A DNA stretch of 64,000 bases from Cryptomeria japonica (taxonomy: Eukaryota; Streptophyta; Pinopsida; Cupressales; Cupressaceae): NCBI RefSeq assembly GCF_030272615.1, contig NC_081412.1, positions 542,890,335 to 542,954,334 of the forward strand, written 5' to 3'. Below are positions 35,207 through 50,300 of this stretch, piece by piece (within the stretch, counting starts at the first letter, position 1; the number at the start of each line of letters is the position of its first letter). Under the pieces are notes generated by a model that worked only from the letters and a program-made list of their open reading frames with translations, was not told the DNA's origin and did not search any database. Made by a program: the position numbers and the translations under genes.

Positions 35207-35750
35207 CAAGCGACAACTCAAATTCCACTCAAGCATCTCCATCATCAAAGCCTCCTTTGAGTTTGAGTCCTCCTCCAAGGAAGGTAAAAAGTCATAAAGA
35301 AATTTATGAAAGAACTACTAGTCTTGATTCAATTATGAATTTTTCTTTATCTCATATTCAAATATAACCAAGAGAATATGAAGATGCAGTAAACCATGAA
35401 GTTTGGATTAAGGCCATGGATGAGGAGATAGATTCCATTAAAAGAAATGGAACATGGGAGTTAACAAAACTTCCATTAGAAAAGGATGTTATTGGACTAA
35501 AGTGGGTCTATATGACAAAGTATAGAGCTGATGGATCCATTGAAAGACACAAAGCATGATTGGTGGCAAAAGGCTTCACACAACACCCAGATATAGACTA
35601 CAATGAAAATTATGCTCCTGTAGCAAGATTGGATATTATACGAACAATTTTGGAATTAGCAACACAATCTAATTGATTAGTATATCAGTTTGATGTTAAA
35701 TCACCTTTTCTAAATGTTTTCTTAAATGAAGAAGTGTTCTATCTACTATG
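35207..35750 (+). pseudogene. Copia RT N-terminal fragment (second half of split copia)
   Basis: Coding resumes after the Tat insertion. WIKAMDEEIDSIKRNGTWEL is followed by GLKWVYMTKYRADGSIERHKA, a TGA where Arg is expected, LVAKGFTQ and FDVKSPFLNVFLNEEV. The frame is lost at about 35748, before the YVDD catalytic site, and no RNase H or 3' LTR follows. The copia element is therefore truncated on its 3' side. Confidence 0.88.
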
Positions 35751-38302
<2,552 letters not shown>

Positions 38303-38308
38303 GAGGGC

Positions 38309-39481
38309 TATTAGGCCCAATATGGAAAGCTAATGTACTGAGAGGGGAGGGGTAAATTAGTACTCCAAAACTTTTCTTTACTAATAACCTTATTGTTATG
38401 CATAAACAGAATAGTGCAGTAACATAAAATAAAGTTAAAACAAACAGATAACAATCATACATGATTCACTCCATAACACATATATTTTGGTCATGCAGAA
38501 ACTCTTGGTTAGAGAGAAAAACTGCAATGGGGATGGCACCCACAACTTCACTACTGCAATAATAAAGATTGCTCGATTAGAGCTACATTTAGCTATTTTT
38601 GATAGCTTACCTTGTTAGGAGTAACAAGATCTATTAGATCTACCTTACTAAAGGATTTTACAACACTATATAAATGTTGCACCTGGTTAGAGGATTTACA
38701 ATTTATAGACTTGGTTAGAGTCTTTTACCCTATTAAAGGTATCTCTTTCAACTTCACAATTTTACAATAAAATCATTACAAATATTTGCAACTTTACATC
38801 TGAAATGTTATAGCAGATTCTATGTGCTCAAAATAAGATTACCTAGCTTGTAGCATACCTCAGTAACCCATATTGTAACTCGGTAAACCCTTCTATTTAC
38901 TCTATTCTTCGACTGTTCACTGATAACCTTCTCGATGACCTCTCTATGTCTTTGTAACAATCTTCCTTCATGCATACACACAGATGCATTCATACATTCA
39001 TTCATTTCTCTCTTCCCATGCTGTATAAATAGATCTCTTACAACGATTATCTTATTCATTGCTTCAATCTTACAAAAAGATTCCTCGAATGAATAACTAA
39101 ACAAAATATTTCATTGGTTAGATTGACCTTGCAATCAAACATAATCATCTAGTGCAATCTCCAATGTAAAAACGATTAGATGTGCCTCGATCTTGTAACA
39201 CGTTTTCATGTGCATGTCCAGATTCAAGGTATCTGGTAAAATGTTTCACTTGGTAAATATCAACTCGGTGAGTTAACTTTACTGCTCGATAGCCATGAAA
39301 CAATTCTTGGTAAACAACTCGATAATACTACGTTCTGTGACTGCTTTCTTCTGTAACCGACTAGACTATTCATACCGACTTCTCTGTGTGTATCGACTAC
39401 ATGATTCGACAATACTAACCGACTAGAATATATATTATGACTTTGGATATAAAACTAATGGCAATTTGATAAGTAGTAACA
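38309..39481 (-). repeat. 3' LTR of the copia-like element (left)
   Basis: 1173 bp. Its last bases on the minus strand are GCCTAATA where the 5' LTR has GCCTAACA, so one terminal base is changed. Confidence 0.93.
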
Positions 39482-39497
39482 ATCTCCCTTTTTGACA
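39482..39497 (-). other. Polypurine tract of the copia-like element
   Basis: On the minus strand GTCAAAAAGGGAGAT lies directly before the LTR start TGTTAC. GGGAGATTGTT-type junctions are common in plant copia elements. Two more purine runs (AAGGGGGAGTAAT) occur at about 39780-39845. Confidence 0.85.
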
Positions 39498-39857
39498 TTA
39501 GTTGAGATGTTTGACAAAAACTACGTTCAAAGTCATAACTTAAAAACTATATACTTGCAAAATGACTACACTTGACAAAATATACAATAGTCAATGAAAT
39601 AGTATATGTAGATATACTCACCTTATCATTATTCTATACATAACTCTAAATTTTGCATGTTTAGTTATGTTCTGTGCTTGTGTGCTCTAAATGCTCTGTA
39701 TATTATGCTCGGTATACTTCCCTTGTATACAATACTCAAAACTGTGTTACCAAAACTGTATCACTCCAAATATAGTATTACTCCCCCTTTGCTGGGTATT
39801 ACTTTCTTCTATGTAGTATCATAATATTACTCCCCCTTTTTCACAAACATCAAAAAC

Positions 39858-42800
39858 TTAATTTCCATCCGGAGGCGGTAACTGATCAAAAATAGACTTA
39901 TACTTGGTCCGGGCATCGGTGAGGGCGATTGAGAGTGAATCGTTTACACTTTCCATTAATAAATTTTGTGCTTGAATATCGACGAAGAGTGATATTAAGC
40001 CATCAAGAGTGCTTCCCTCTTGTGTAGTGGATAGGCGTGTAGCTCTGTTGATCTGTTACTATATTGGTGAGAGATGAGGAAGGAATAATGTCTGAAGGGT
40101 CATTATGTCCATCCTAATTTTATGCTCTTCATTCCTGAGCTCTAACTGTTGAACCATGAGCTGTTGAAGCTTTGTATAAAAATTGTGAACTGAATTAGGC
40201 TCGGTGGTCAACTTAGTTGAGAGATCGGTGATCTCTTTCTCAATTGCATCAGTTTTATTTTTGACATCTTTAATGAATAAGGAAAATGTACATAGTTTCT
40301 GGAATAAATAAAGAATATGCTTGAGTTGAGGGGACAACTCAGCAATGAATTTGACAAGTTTTACCTTGCCAACAGCAATGGATTTCTGTACTTCCTCTAT
40401 CATTTTAGCAGTTAGCTCTTTATCCTTGAGCTTTCTTAAGTACTCAGATGCATCAACTCCAGATGTTTCAATCTTATTTAGGAGTTCATCCAATTGAATA
40501 TGGATGGCTGCATCGGTTGACACTGTTGTTGAAGGTATCATTTCTGTTAGTAGTGTCCTAACCTTCTGAAGAACTTTATTCTTCTTCTGTATGGCCAGTT
40601 GCTTCTCCTGTTTGGCCTTTGCTTTGCATAGTTCACCGAATTCAGTGAGTGCTTACCCTTTCAATTTGGAGATGTCTACATTGGGCAACACTATCAGTTT
40701 AGACAAGTCAACTTTGAAACTATGCTTTCTCACCTTCTTTTCTTTTCCTTTGGTCGGTGGCACTAAGACAAGTGCTTGTGAGGCATGCTGACCCTTGGTA
40801 GGTTGCTCGGTAGATGCAACACTTTGGTCAGTTCCTGTAGCCGTTGTAGTGTCCTTAGGTGGCTCGGTGCTAGGGGTCTCAGCTGTAACATTTGCAGTGC
40901 TTGTCTATGCTTGAGATGTCTAATCTTTGGTTGTATCATCTGCTGCTTTAGATTTGGTACCTTCGGTGCCTTGCTCTATGTCCTTGGGAGCTTCAGTTGA
41001 GATAGGTGGCTTCACCGGCGGATAAGGCTGAACTTGTTCTAAGACAGATTCACTAGAGACGATTTTTGCATAGGTAGTGCCTTCAATCATTTCTTGCTCT
41101 GGTTCTGCTTCATTCATTACATCTTCATCAATGTGAATAGTGTCAACTGGGTCTGGACCTTGCTTGGTGACATCAACAATTTCAATTTGAGATTGTTCAC
41201 CGACATCCTTTTATTTGAAGATCTCCTACCACTTGGCTTTTGTCTCATTCTCCACATCAATGTATAGCCCATTCATCAATTTTAAGGCTCTCTATTTGAC
41301 AAGAAATTTAGAATTGTATGTGGTCAAATGCTCCTTGATTTCTGCTATGGACATATCAGGAAATAGATGGACTAGACTTCTTTCTCTTATTTGTCTCTCT
41401 GAGGCCATTGCATATTTCCATCTGTTATCAATATGTAAGTATAGTTCACTCGGAAGTGACTTTGCTAGTTCTAATGGAGCTAGCCGAAACTTCAGAAGTG
41501 TACAGATGACAGCTTCTTCAATTTGTTGCTTCTCATCATTATTCCTAGTCTCATACTTAACATATCTAAATCCTGCAAATCCACTGTATTCTTTAAGATT
41601 GGCACAAAAATTTTCAACACTGTGAATATTTACCTTTTTGCTTTTCACAATCTGAAATTTATTTGCATCATCAGACTCTGTATCACTTGACTCTTTTTCC
41701 AAAATGAATTTCTAATTAGATTTCTTATAGGTCTTGGTTACCTTGGGTGCAGTAATACTCTTCTGTTTCTTACTCGGTGATGCAGCTGATGCTCTGGTGT
41801 TGGGTCTCTTTGTTGGTGGAGTCGGTAGAGCCTTTGAGATGTCTTGTTTCTTTCCTTTTAGAACTTTACCCTTAGGCAACTCTATGCTTAATGTTATTGT
41901 TGCCTCTTGAGCTTCTGATTTCTCTTTGGTAATGGCAAGATTACCTTTGATAGGTGTAGAGGAGGATTCTTCTCCGAATTTCTCAGATAAAACCTTTATC
42001 TTTTTTATAGTTTTTCTTGTTGCCTTAGGTGCTACAATGCTCATTTTTACTTTCTCCTTAACCTCTTCATAGGTTCCATACCTTAATTCAGTTGCATGCC
42101 TTGGCAATGATAAATAGGCATCAATTTGTTGCTATGTTATATCACAATCAATCTCATAACCCATTGGTTGCAATGATTGAGTCCTCGGTTCAACAACATT
42201 TACATAACAATAATCAGTGTCGACTTCAAAACATATATTGTCCTTGTATTTTTCTACCAGTTGTGGTGGAATCCTGTACCTGTTGTGCATTTTCTCTTAG
42301 AACTTGCTGAAGTAATCATCCATGATATCATTAAAGTTATCACCTAACTTCTTGATGAAGTCATTGATCTGATGGGTGATAGGTCAGTGTAGCTCCCATA
42401 CTACTTTACCGACTGAGGGAAAGAACTTCTCAAAGTAGAAAAACATACATACAAGTAGTGAACCGAACTTTAGTGTATTTGCCAAGTTTTTCTTCTTCGG
42501 CTTCCTTATTGTGTTCAGGTTCTCAAACAAGTTCTTTAGTAGTACTTCACATAAATCTACTTTCATTCCCTTCTTCACTATTTTGTAGGCCAAGTCAACT
42601 GCAGCACATGGTACACTGTTTTCCCTTGCAAATTGGAAGAAACAGTAACCAATTACTCTAATTGAAAACTTGAGTTCTGCATCAGTGACATTATTCAATT
42701 TCAATCCTTGGTAATCAGATTCTACTCTAGTTAGACTGATTAGCTCCTTTTGTGATATCATTTTCTATGCTCGTGCATGATCATAGATAGGATACCCGGT

Positions 42801-43205
42801 GATCAGGTGAATGATTTCCTTAGTGATCTTAAATGGTTTCTCTTGTAGCCACATGAAATCATCATGTACTCTGCTCAATACAAACTTAACCCACTGGGGT
42901 TTGAACACATGGGGATAGACTAGGGCTTCAGTTAATCCCTTGATTTTGATATGCTCAAATTTGCTATCCAGTTTGCCATCAGTGAAAAGTTCATCATATG
43001 TGTCACTAATCTCGACATGACCGAGTTCCTCAACATGGTATTTGGTGAAGAATCTAACATCTTCTACTAACAAGACTCGATCTGGGATGAGTGAAAATGC
43101 AGTTTTGTCATCCGGTTCAGAGGCAACTTTGGGAGTCAAAGAATATTTCTGCGAGGGCTTCTCCACATTTTTGACAACTACGGGGTCTTGGATCTTGGGT
43201 AGCAT
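39858..43205 (-). pseudogene. Giant accessory ORF of the copia-like element (1,115 codons)
   Basis: One frame runs from ATG at 43205 to TAA at 39860-39858 with no indel and about a dozen internal stops, nearly all one C-to-T change from CAG, CAA or CGA. Residues about 1-270 are globular, with FMWLQEKPFKITKEIIHLIT then GYP near residue 140, and VPCAAVDLAYKIVKKGMKVD, NTLKFGSLLVCMFFYFEKFF. Residues about 365-500 are Lys/Ser/Pro-rich. A second globular block (about 510-640) includes GFAGFRYVKYETRNNDEKQQ. An acidic Thr/Pro-rich stretch follows, then a long coiled coil (about 850-1060). No enzyme motif is visible. About 520 bp of non-coding DNA separate it from gag. I do not recognise a named family with confidence; similar ORFs are annotated in plants only as transposon-related. 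Confidence 0.75.
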
Positions 43206-43727
43206 TGTAGGTTTCGGGTAAGATTTGACAAATTATCCTTAGGGTTTACAAACGACTAATGCTTCACACTCAGTAGACAATAGCAATTTGACTAGATCAG
43301 AAACCAACTAAACAGTGAATAGATTTGATGTAAATACCTCGAAATTCGCTCTGAATGAAGTTTTATCACTTTGATTCGCTCTGCTCTGCTTCTAAAAAAC
43401 TTGGTGAATGAAAATGATCGTGAAAACACTTTTAAGTACTCAAAAATACCTTATTGGGCTCCGTGCAAATTAGGTCAAGACATTAAATGCACTTGGTTCA
43501 CCTTTTATCGATTGACTCCTTTTTTCATTTTAACCGAGTAACCAACTTTCCTTTATTAACCGACTTGACAGGATTCCTGTATACACCGACTTGACAGGTT
43601 TCCTGTATAGTATATAAACTGACTAATTGCATCTCAACTATGCAGATTTTGAATTTTGTACATAATAGAATAGGAACTATTATGATTTAACCTTTAGAGA
43701 ATGCAGTCCCTTCATACCTTTTCTTGA
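43206..43727. other. Spacer between gag and the giant ORF
   Basis: Multiple stops in all frames and no pol homology. It could serve as leader or promoter of the giant ORF, but no clear TATA box is seen. Confidence 0.5.
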
Positions 43728-45080
43728 CTAATTTGAAATAGGTGCACCTAACTCGGTAAGTAAGGTTCTTTCTTCATCTGACATAATTTCCTTCTTTTTC
43801 CAAATCTTTTTGAATTTTTCTTTTATCTCTTCAGTGTCTCTTCTAGGTTGATCTCTGCAATCTCCAGCTAAATGTCCAACTTTGTGACAATGAAAACATG
43901 CCATACCAGGATTTCTCCATGATCTTCGGTTGTTTATTCCAAACCTTATAAAACAGTTGGCACTAATATGTCCATATCTTCCACAATATTTGCACCATAT
44001 CCTTGTATTGTAATCCCATGGTACTGCTGCATATTGTCGGTAAGGATCTGTGTGAGTTTGGCAGCCTCTAGTGTTTGCTCAGTGTGGATACTGCATGTGG
44101 TTCTTTTTCTTAGACCAACACTTCTCGGTACTATGTCCATATCTATTACAGTTTCTACAAAACCCTTTGAATTTTGCCTTCTGATAGTTGTTAACAGACT
44201 TTGTCCTACATTGATTAGATGTGTGACCATATTTATTGAAATTGTAACAATATCCATTGGGCTTAGTGATATTCGGTTGCTTACCTTTTCTGATCTGGCA
44301 TATGTTGGCAGTATGATCTTGATTTCCATAGTAGTAACAAATAGGCTTCTTCCCTTTGATGTTATTCCTGTTTCTAGCTTGCTTTGATGATTCTCCTGTC
44401 TCGATAGTATGAATTCCTTTTTCGGTAGATTCTTTTCCTTTGTAACCGAGTCCTCCATCTTTGTAGGGTCTTCTTGTATTCAGTTGTACATCCAACATCT
44501 TTGATGCTTCATAACTTTTCTCCAATGTTTCTTTGGATTTCTTCTCAGTTTCAAGTTCACTAGTCAACCTTGATACTTCAAGTTTCAATGATTGATTTTC
44601 ATCATTCTTTAGAATTGCTTCATGATGTGCATAACCTAGTTGATCTGTCATATTTTGATGAATACTAGTTAGCCTTATGATTTCATCATCCTTATCAGAT
44701 GCTAGAGCTTCAAGTTGTTGTTTCTCTCTTTGTAGATCTCTTGCTTTATCCTTAGCTATCCTTAATGTATCTAGATTTTCAGTCATCTGTGTACTGGAAT
44801 GTTCATGTTCCCTTTTCATTGCTTTTAGTTGATCAGCCAATGCTTTGTTCTTTTCTTTCAACATTCCAATCATTTCTTCAGTCTCTTTCGATATACTATT
44901 CTCAGATGATGTCTCGATTTGTTCCACTAGCTCTTGAGAATCCTGCACATCATCAGATAATCTTCTCCTTACTTTAAGAGATTTTCACATTTGCCTTTGC
45001 ATGTCTGCAATCACTTGATTTGCATTATCCATCTCTTCTTGTAGATACACAATCCTCTGAGATTGTTGGTAGCCTTCCAT
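43728..45080 (-). pseudogene. gag: Coiled-coil Gag with five zinc knuckles
   Basis: ATG at 45080 lies about 50 nt after the primer site. One frame of 451 codons ends in TAG at 43730-43728, with two internal TGA codons (near 44988 and 44079), each one C-to-T step from CGA. Residues about 40-200 are heptad-rich (for example EEMIGMLKEKNKALADQLKA). Then come five CCHC-type knuckles: CYYYGNQDHTANIC and CYNFNKYGHTSNQC, each with the second Cys lost, followed by CRNCNRYGHSTEKC, CKYCGRYGHISANC and CFHCHKVGHLAGDC, all complete. No UBN2 capsid domain is apparent. Plant copia Gag usually has one or two knuckles, so this layout is unusual. Confidence 0.85.
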
Positions 45081-45128
45081 TGATAAGATCTTTCTCTTTA
45101 GGTAGTTAAACCCTTTTCCAAGATTCAA

Positions 45129-45140
45129 GCTCTAATACCA
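45129..45140 (-). other. Primer binding site for initiator tRNA-Met
   Basis: Minus strand TGGTATTAGAGC, 2 nt after the LTR end. It has one mismatch to the canonical TGGTATCAGAGC (C to T). Confidence 0.9.
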
Positions 45141-45142
45141 AT

Positions 45143-46315
45143 TGTTAGGCCCAATATGGAAAGCTAATGTACTGAGAGGGGAGGGGTGAATCAGTACTCC
45201 AAAACTTTTCTTTACTAATAACCTTACTATTATGCATAAACAGAATAGTGCAGTAACATAAAATAAAGTTAAAACAAACAGATAACAATCATACATGATT
45301 CACTCCATAACACATATATTTTGGTCACGCAGAAACTCTTGGTTAGAGAGAAAAACTGCGGTGGGGATGGCACCCACAACTTCGCTACTACAATAATAAA
45401 GATTACTCGGTTATAGCTACATTTAGCTATTTCTAATAGCTTACCTTGTTAGGAGTAACAAGATCTATTAGATCTACTTACTAAAGGATTTTACAACACT
45501 ATATAAATGCTGGACCTAGTTAGAGGATTTACAATTTATAGACTTGGTTAGAGTCTTTTACCCTGTTAAAGGTATCTCTTTCAACTTCACAATTTTACAA
45601 TAAAATCATTACAAATATCTGCAAATTTACATCTGAAATGTTATAGCAGATTCTATGTGCTTAGAATAAGATTACCTAGCTTGTAGCATACCTCGGTAAC
45701 CCATATTGTAACTCGGTAAACCCTTCTGTTTACTTTTTTCTTCGACTGTTCACTGATAACCTTCTCGATGACCTCTCTGTGTCTCTGTAACAGTCTTCCT
45801 TCATGCATACACACACATGCATTCATACATTCATTCATTTCTCTCTTCCCATGCTGTATAAATAGATCTCTTACAACGGTGATCTTATTCATTGCTTCGA
45901 TCTTACAAAAAGATTCCTCGAATGAATAACTAAACAAAACATTTCATTGGTTAGATTGACCTTGCAATCAAACATAATCTTCTAGTGCAATTTCCAATGT
46001 AAAAATGGTTAGATGTGCCTCAATCTTGTAACATGTTTTCATGTGCATGTCCAGGTTCAATGTATCTGGTAAAATGTTTCACTCGGTGAATATCAACTCG
46101 GTGAGTTAACTGTACTGCTCGGTAGCCATGAAACAATACTCGGTAAATAGCTCGGTGAATACTGCATTCTGTGACTGATTTCTTCTGTAACTGACTAGAC
46201 TGTTCATACCGACTTCTCTGTGTGTACCGACTACATGATTTGGTAATACTAACCGACTAGAATATATAGTATGACTTTGGATATAAAACTAATGGCAATT
46301 TGATAAGTAGTAACA
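45143..46315 (-). repeat. 5' LTR of the copia-like element (right)
   Basis: 1173 bp, the same length as the left LTR. Many of the differences by eye are C/T or G/A. Its 3' part (CACCCCTCCCCTCTCAG...CCTAACA) matches the end of the solo LTR at 15073-16150. Confidence 0.94.
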
Positions 46316-46321
46316 GAGGGC

Positions 46322-47177
46322 ATCGAGTTCAATATGTCGTTATTGCTATTTCATCGAGAGGGGCCTGGTTATTGGTTTTCCGAATAGAAACCTGACATTA
46401 CTAAGTCATCTTGAACTCAATAGAAGAATTGATCCACCTCTCTTCTCTATTGGTTTATGGTGAGTAGATTGATTTGTTGGGTGGTGAAATCCTCCAATCT
46501 TAGCCCCTCTTCGAATCAAGTATAAAAAAACTGGCAATTGGTCCCATGCAGTGTAGGCTTTAGTAATTATGGATCATAAGATTTTATGTCAAGAATTTCT
46601 AGTTTTTGAAAACATGAATTTTAATTTTTTATTAATTAAATTTAAAATTATTTATTAAATTGTAGAATCTTTAATTTTAAATAATTTATAGAATCTTTAA
46701 ATTTAATTTTAAATTTTGAAACATATAATGTATATATTATTCACTTCAAAGATAAGGATGTAGAAGAACATTTAATCAAAGTTACAAGTTTTCTAGATAC
46801 TTAATATTAAATTTAATTTTAAATTTAGAAACATATAACATATATATATTGACTTCAAGGATATGGATGTAGAGGAACATTTAACCAAAGTACCTAATTA
46901 AAGAGTGAAATAAGAGGATTATTCCTTTCTAAGTGCTCTTAGGTTGGAGGTATGTTTTAGTTTCTTTATTTTTATTCTCACCAATTTTATTAAATTAAAA
47001 AATTATAGTTATATCATTATTTAAATTAATTTTTTAATTGTGAAATAGAGATTCGATATTAAAGTTTTAAATTTTAAGTTAACAAAGGAGATCAAGGGTT
47101 GAAAATTTCTTCCATTTGACTACTTGTATGAATTTTCTTATAGCTATAATTTTCATTACCATTTAATTATTATAATG
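46322..47177. other. AT-rich flank with diverged repeats
   Basis: A unit of about 113 bp is tandemly duplicated at 46693-46895 (AAACATATAA...AGGATGTAGA[AG]GAACATTTAA). The block 46975-47190 is homologous to 54005-54230 on the other side of LINE B (shared 'gttgaaaatttcttccat' and 'tttaattattataat'). No gene is seen. Confidence 0.65.
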
Positions 47178-47349
47178 TCTCATCTAAAATTTTTATATTA
47201 TAAATCGAGAGACCAAAAAAGATGTTTATACAGATGAGTTCAGGGGAGGCAGGGCCTCAACAATGAAACCAAAAAGAACTAGACGAGTGCCATATACAAT
47301 GCACTAAAAGAAAGCTCCAAAATAAAGATGTACTTGTTGCCATAGGGAA

Positions 47350-50300
47350 CTAGAGGAGGATTTCATCCTGGTCTTCCAGCCATGTGGTCCACCTCTGTGG
47401 TCCTTCCATCTAGACTACCTTCTTGCTTTCCATGATTTGTATGCACATGTCAACCCTGTTGAAGGACAGAGCTCTGGTATCTTGGAGTTCTTTAATCAGT
47501 TTTTTAATTGCACTCTCGAAGGCAGTTTGATTTTCTACGATCCTTGCCCATTCATAACCATCTTGCATCTCGTATGTAAACATGGTGGCTCGGCCTTCTT
47601 TGAGGAATCGTAAGAGTTTGTGTCATTCAACATTCATCAGGAAGCAAACCTGTACAACAATTTTATAATGTGTTGGTTTTAAAAAAAAATCAGTAAGTTT
47701 CCTAGCAGTACCTTGGAACTTCTCCTCATTTCTGAGTTTCCAAATAAACCAAAGGATAAAAGAGGACAAAATTTTCCAAATTAAGTTAGCATCCTTTTTA
47801 ATATTATGGATGAAACTAGTAACTATATCATAAGTAAAGACAAGCTCAGTAATGGATATTCCAAACATTAACTAGATCTCCCTAACAAAAGGGCAGTCAA
47901 GGAAGATGTGCCGAGTGGATTCAGGTTTATTGCATATAGAACAAAGATCATATGCAGCTAGATTATTCCTAATAGGAAATCTATCTAGTAAGAGCTACCA
48001 TCTGAGACACTTGATCTTAGGGGAGATGGGAGATTTCCAAAGGTTCTCAAAGGTTTTATACCAAGTGGTAGGGCTAAGGTGGACATTCCATAGGGTGTCG
48101 ACATGGTCGATCACAGAGGTGTCTTGGTTAAGCAGGTTGTAGATAGCTTTGGATTTAATTTCAGGGAGGGGGGAACCATCCTTCCAAAGGAATGAGAGGT
48201 ACCTATGGGTGTCAACATGAGTGTTCTTAGGGAGATTGAGAGTGTTATAGGCATTCCTAAGCATATTGTACGTCTGCTTATGCGAAGTAGGGAGATTAAA
48301 TTTACTACTAAGTTCCTCCCAGGTGACAAGGTTGTCATTTTCTAGGATATCCATAAGATACTTGATCCCCTTATTATGCCAAAATCTAGCAAATCAACCT
48401 TGGGCTAAGGCCAGTGGCTTAGAGTTGTGGTGGAGGTTCCACCAAATCGACCTTTCAACATGAATAGTATTGTCAAAGTCAATGCTAGAGTTGCAGATAA
48501 GTCCACGCACATGCTCCCAGGCTTACCAGATGGACTTAAAGACCCAAGTGCCTTGGACAGACACCGAGAAACTTCCAGCAAGTAGATCACTGAGTGGCAG
48601 GGCTTTCCATGATTTGGTAGCCTCTGGGAAATCATTTTGAATGTTGTTTCTGATAAGAATCTTCCAAGGTTCTTGCCCATCTAGTGCATGAAATATCCAT
48701 TTGGCGGCAAGGGAGATTCCTTGCAACTTAAGATCCTTAAGGCCCAAACCTCCAAGTTTTTTTATCTAAGTGGCACCAGGACCATTTTATCGCATGGGCC
48801 TTTCTTTTTCCTTTACCATCGGACCAGAGAAAGCACCTAATAGCCTTTTGAATTTCATAAATTTGATAGTTGTTGAACATCCAAACCAAAGAGTAGTAGA
48901 TACTGTATGAGGATAGGATTTTTTGACATACTTGAACCCTACCTGATAGGGAGAGGATCCTATTGTCCCACTTGTTGAGCTTCTTATCAATTTTCCCCTT
49001 ATCCCAGGTCCACATGTCCCGAAGAGAGGGGGAGATAGAGAAGGGGATACTGAGATATTTGATAATCATGTTGGGTCCTCCCCATGAGTACCCGTCTTGC
49101 TGTAGCCAGTCTGGAGGTTCATCCTTCTAGCCAAGTAAAATAGATTTGGAGTTGGAGATCTTGGCTCTAGAGGCTTTACTGAAGGTATCGACTTTTAGGT
49201 TGAGGGAATCTATGTTTTGTCTAGAGAGCTCCAGGAAAAGGGAGGTATCATCAGCAAATTGGATATTCAACAGTTCAGAGTTATCCAGCAGTGCGATGCC
49301 ATGGACTCTAGGAGATAGAGTATCATCTCTAAGGAGATAAAAGAGGGCATCTGAGGCAATAACAAATAGAGCAGGGGCAAGAGGGAAGCCCTGCCTTATG
49401 GATCTAGAGAGAGGAATAGGCTGGGATAGGGTTCCATTAACTTCAATCATGGTGGAAGCATCTTTGAGGAGAATTCGGACATAGTCACAGAACTTGTTAG
49501 GGAAGCCAAAAGCTTGGAGCATCATGAGGATGAAATCCCACTCGACTCTGTCATTGGCTTTCTCAAAGTCCACAAGGAACATGGCAGCGTCTTGGTTAGA
49601 GGTTTTGGCCCATTCCATGGATTCCCAGCTAGTGACAAGATTTTCCAATATGTACCTGCCTTTAATGAATCTAGTTTGGGTAGAGAAAATGAATTTTGGA
49701 AGAATGTTTTCAAGGCAGGTAGCTAAGGCTTTGGCAAGGATTTTATAGGAGACATTGAGGAGGGTGATTGGCCTCCAGTTCTTAATGAGCGCTTTGTCTC
49801 CATCATTAGCGATGAGTTTAACAATACCTTTATTTATGAATTCCCCCAGAGTGCCATTGTCAAGAGCTTCATTGTATATGTCATAGAGGTCATGCGTGAC
49901 CCAGTTAAGATTGGCTTTGTAGAACTCCATAGGGAGACCATCAGGGCTTGGGGCTTTATTATCCTTGAGGGCTTTAATGGCATCGACAATTTCTTGTATA
50001 GAAATCCTGGCTTTGAGGAGGAGAGCATCACCATCAGAGATCCTTTTAGGAATGATGGTACTATATTTGTGTCGAGCCTCTTTCGAGGCCTCATTATCTT
50101 CTGAGGTAAAGAGAGTTCTATGGAACATTTCAAAGGCCTCTTTGATATCATTGAGATCTAGGAGTTCCTTGTTGTCTACAGTTATTCTATCAATTTTTCC
50201 CCTTTTTTGTTTCTGCTTAAGGAGGTTAAAGAAGATTTTGGAGCCTTTATCTCCGAATTGGATCTAGTGGTTGTGGGCTCTAATGAAGGCTCCATTGATT

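Larger units (their letters stand above)
20299..35750 (+). mobile_element. Ty1/copia element, 3'-truncated and split by a nested Tat element
   Basis: Its 5' LTR is 20299-20702, followed by the primer site, gag, protease and integrase up to 23204. The nested Tat element occupies 23205-35206. After the duplicated CAAGC, copia coding resumes with the RT N-terminus (35207-35750) and then stops short of the catalytic RT motif. No 3' LTR is found. The order gag-PR-INT-RT is diagnostic of Ty1/copia. Confidence 0.9.
38309..46315 (-). mobile_element. Copia-type LTR element without pol, carrying Gag and a giant ORF
   Basis: Two 1173-bp LTRs (38309-39481 and 45143-46315) bracket 5.7 kb. On the minus strand the LTR reads TGTTACTACT...GCCTAACA and is followed by TGGTATTAGAGC (iMet primer site). 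The other LTR is preceded by AAAAAGGGAGAT (purine tract). GAGGGC directly abuts the element on both sides (38303-38308 and 46316-46321), a 6-bp target duplication. The internal part encodes a zinc-knuckle Gag (45080-43728) and a 1,115-codon frame (43205-39858). No protease, integrase, RT or RNase H could be found, so it is non-autonomous. LTR divergence by eye is about 6%. Confidence 0.92.

Noticed and set aside
43968-44387. Plus-strand 139-residue ORF with hydrophobic segments
   Set aside because: Antisense shadow of the zinc-knuckle Gag.
46322-46480. Leucine-rich-repeat-like reading (NLTLLSHLEL) next to the copia-like element
   Set aside because: Too short, one frame only, no flanking repeat units; likely chance.
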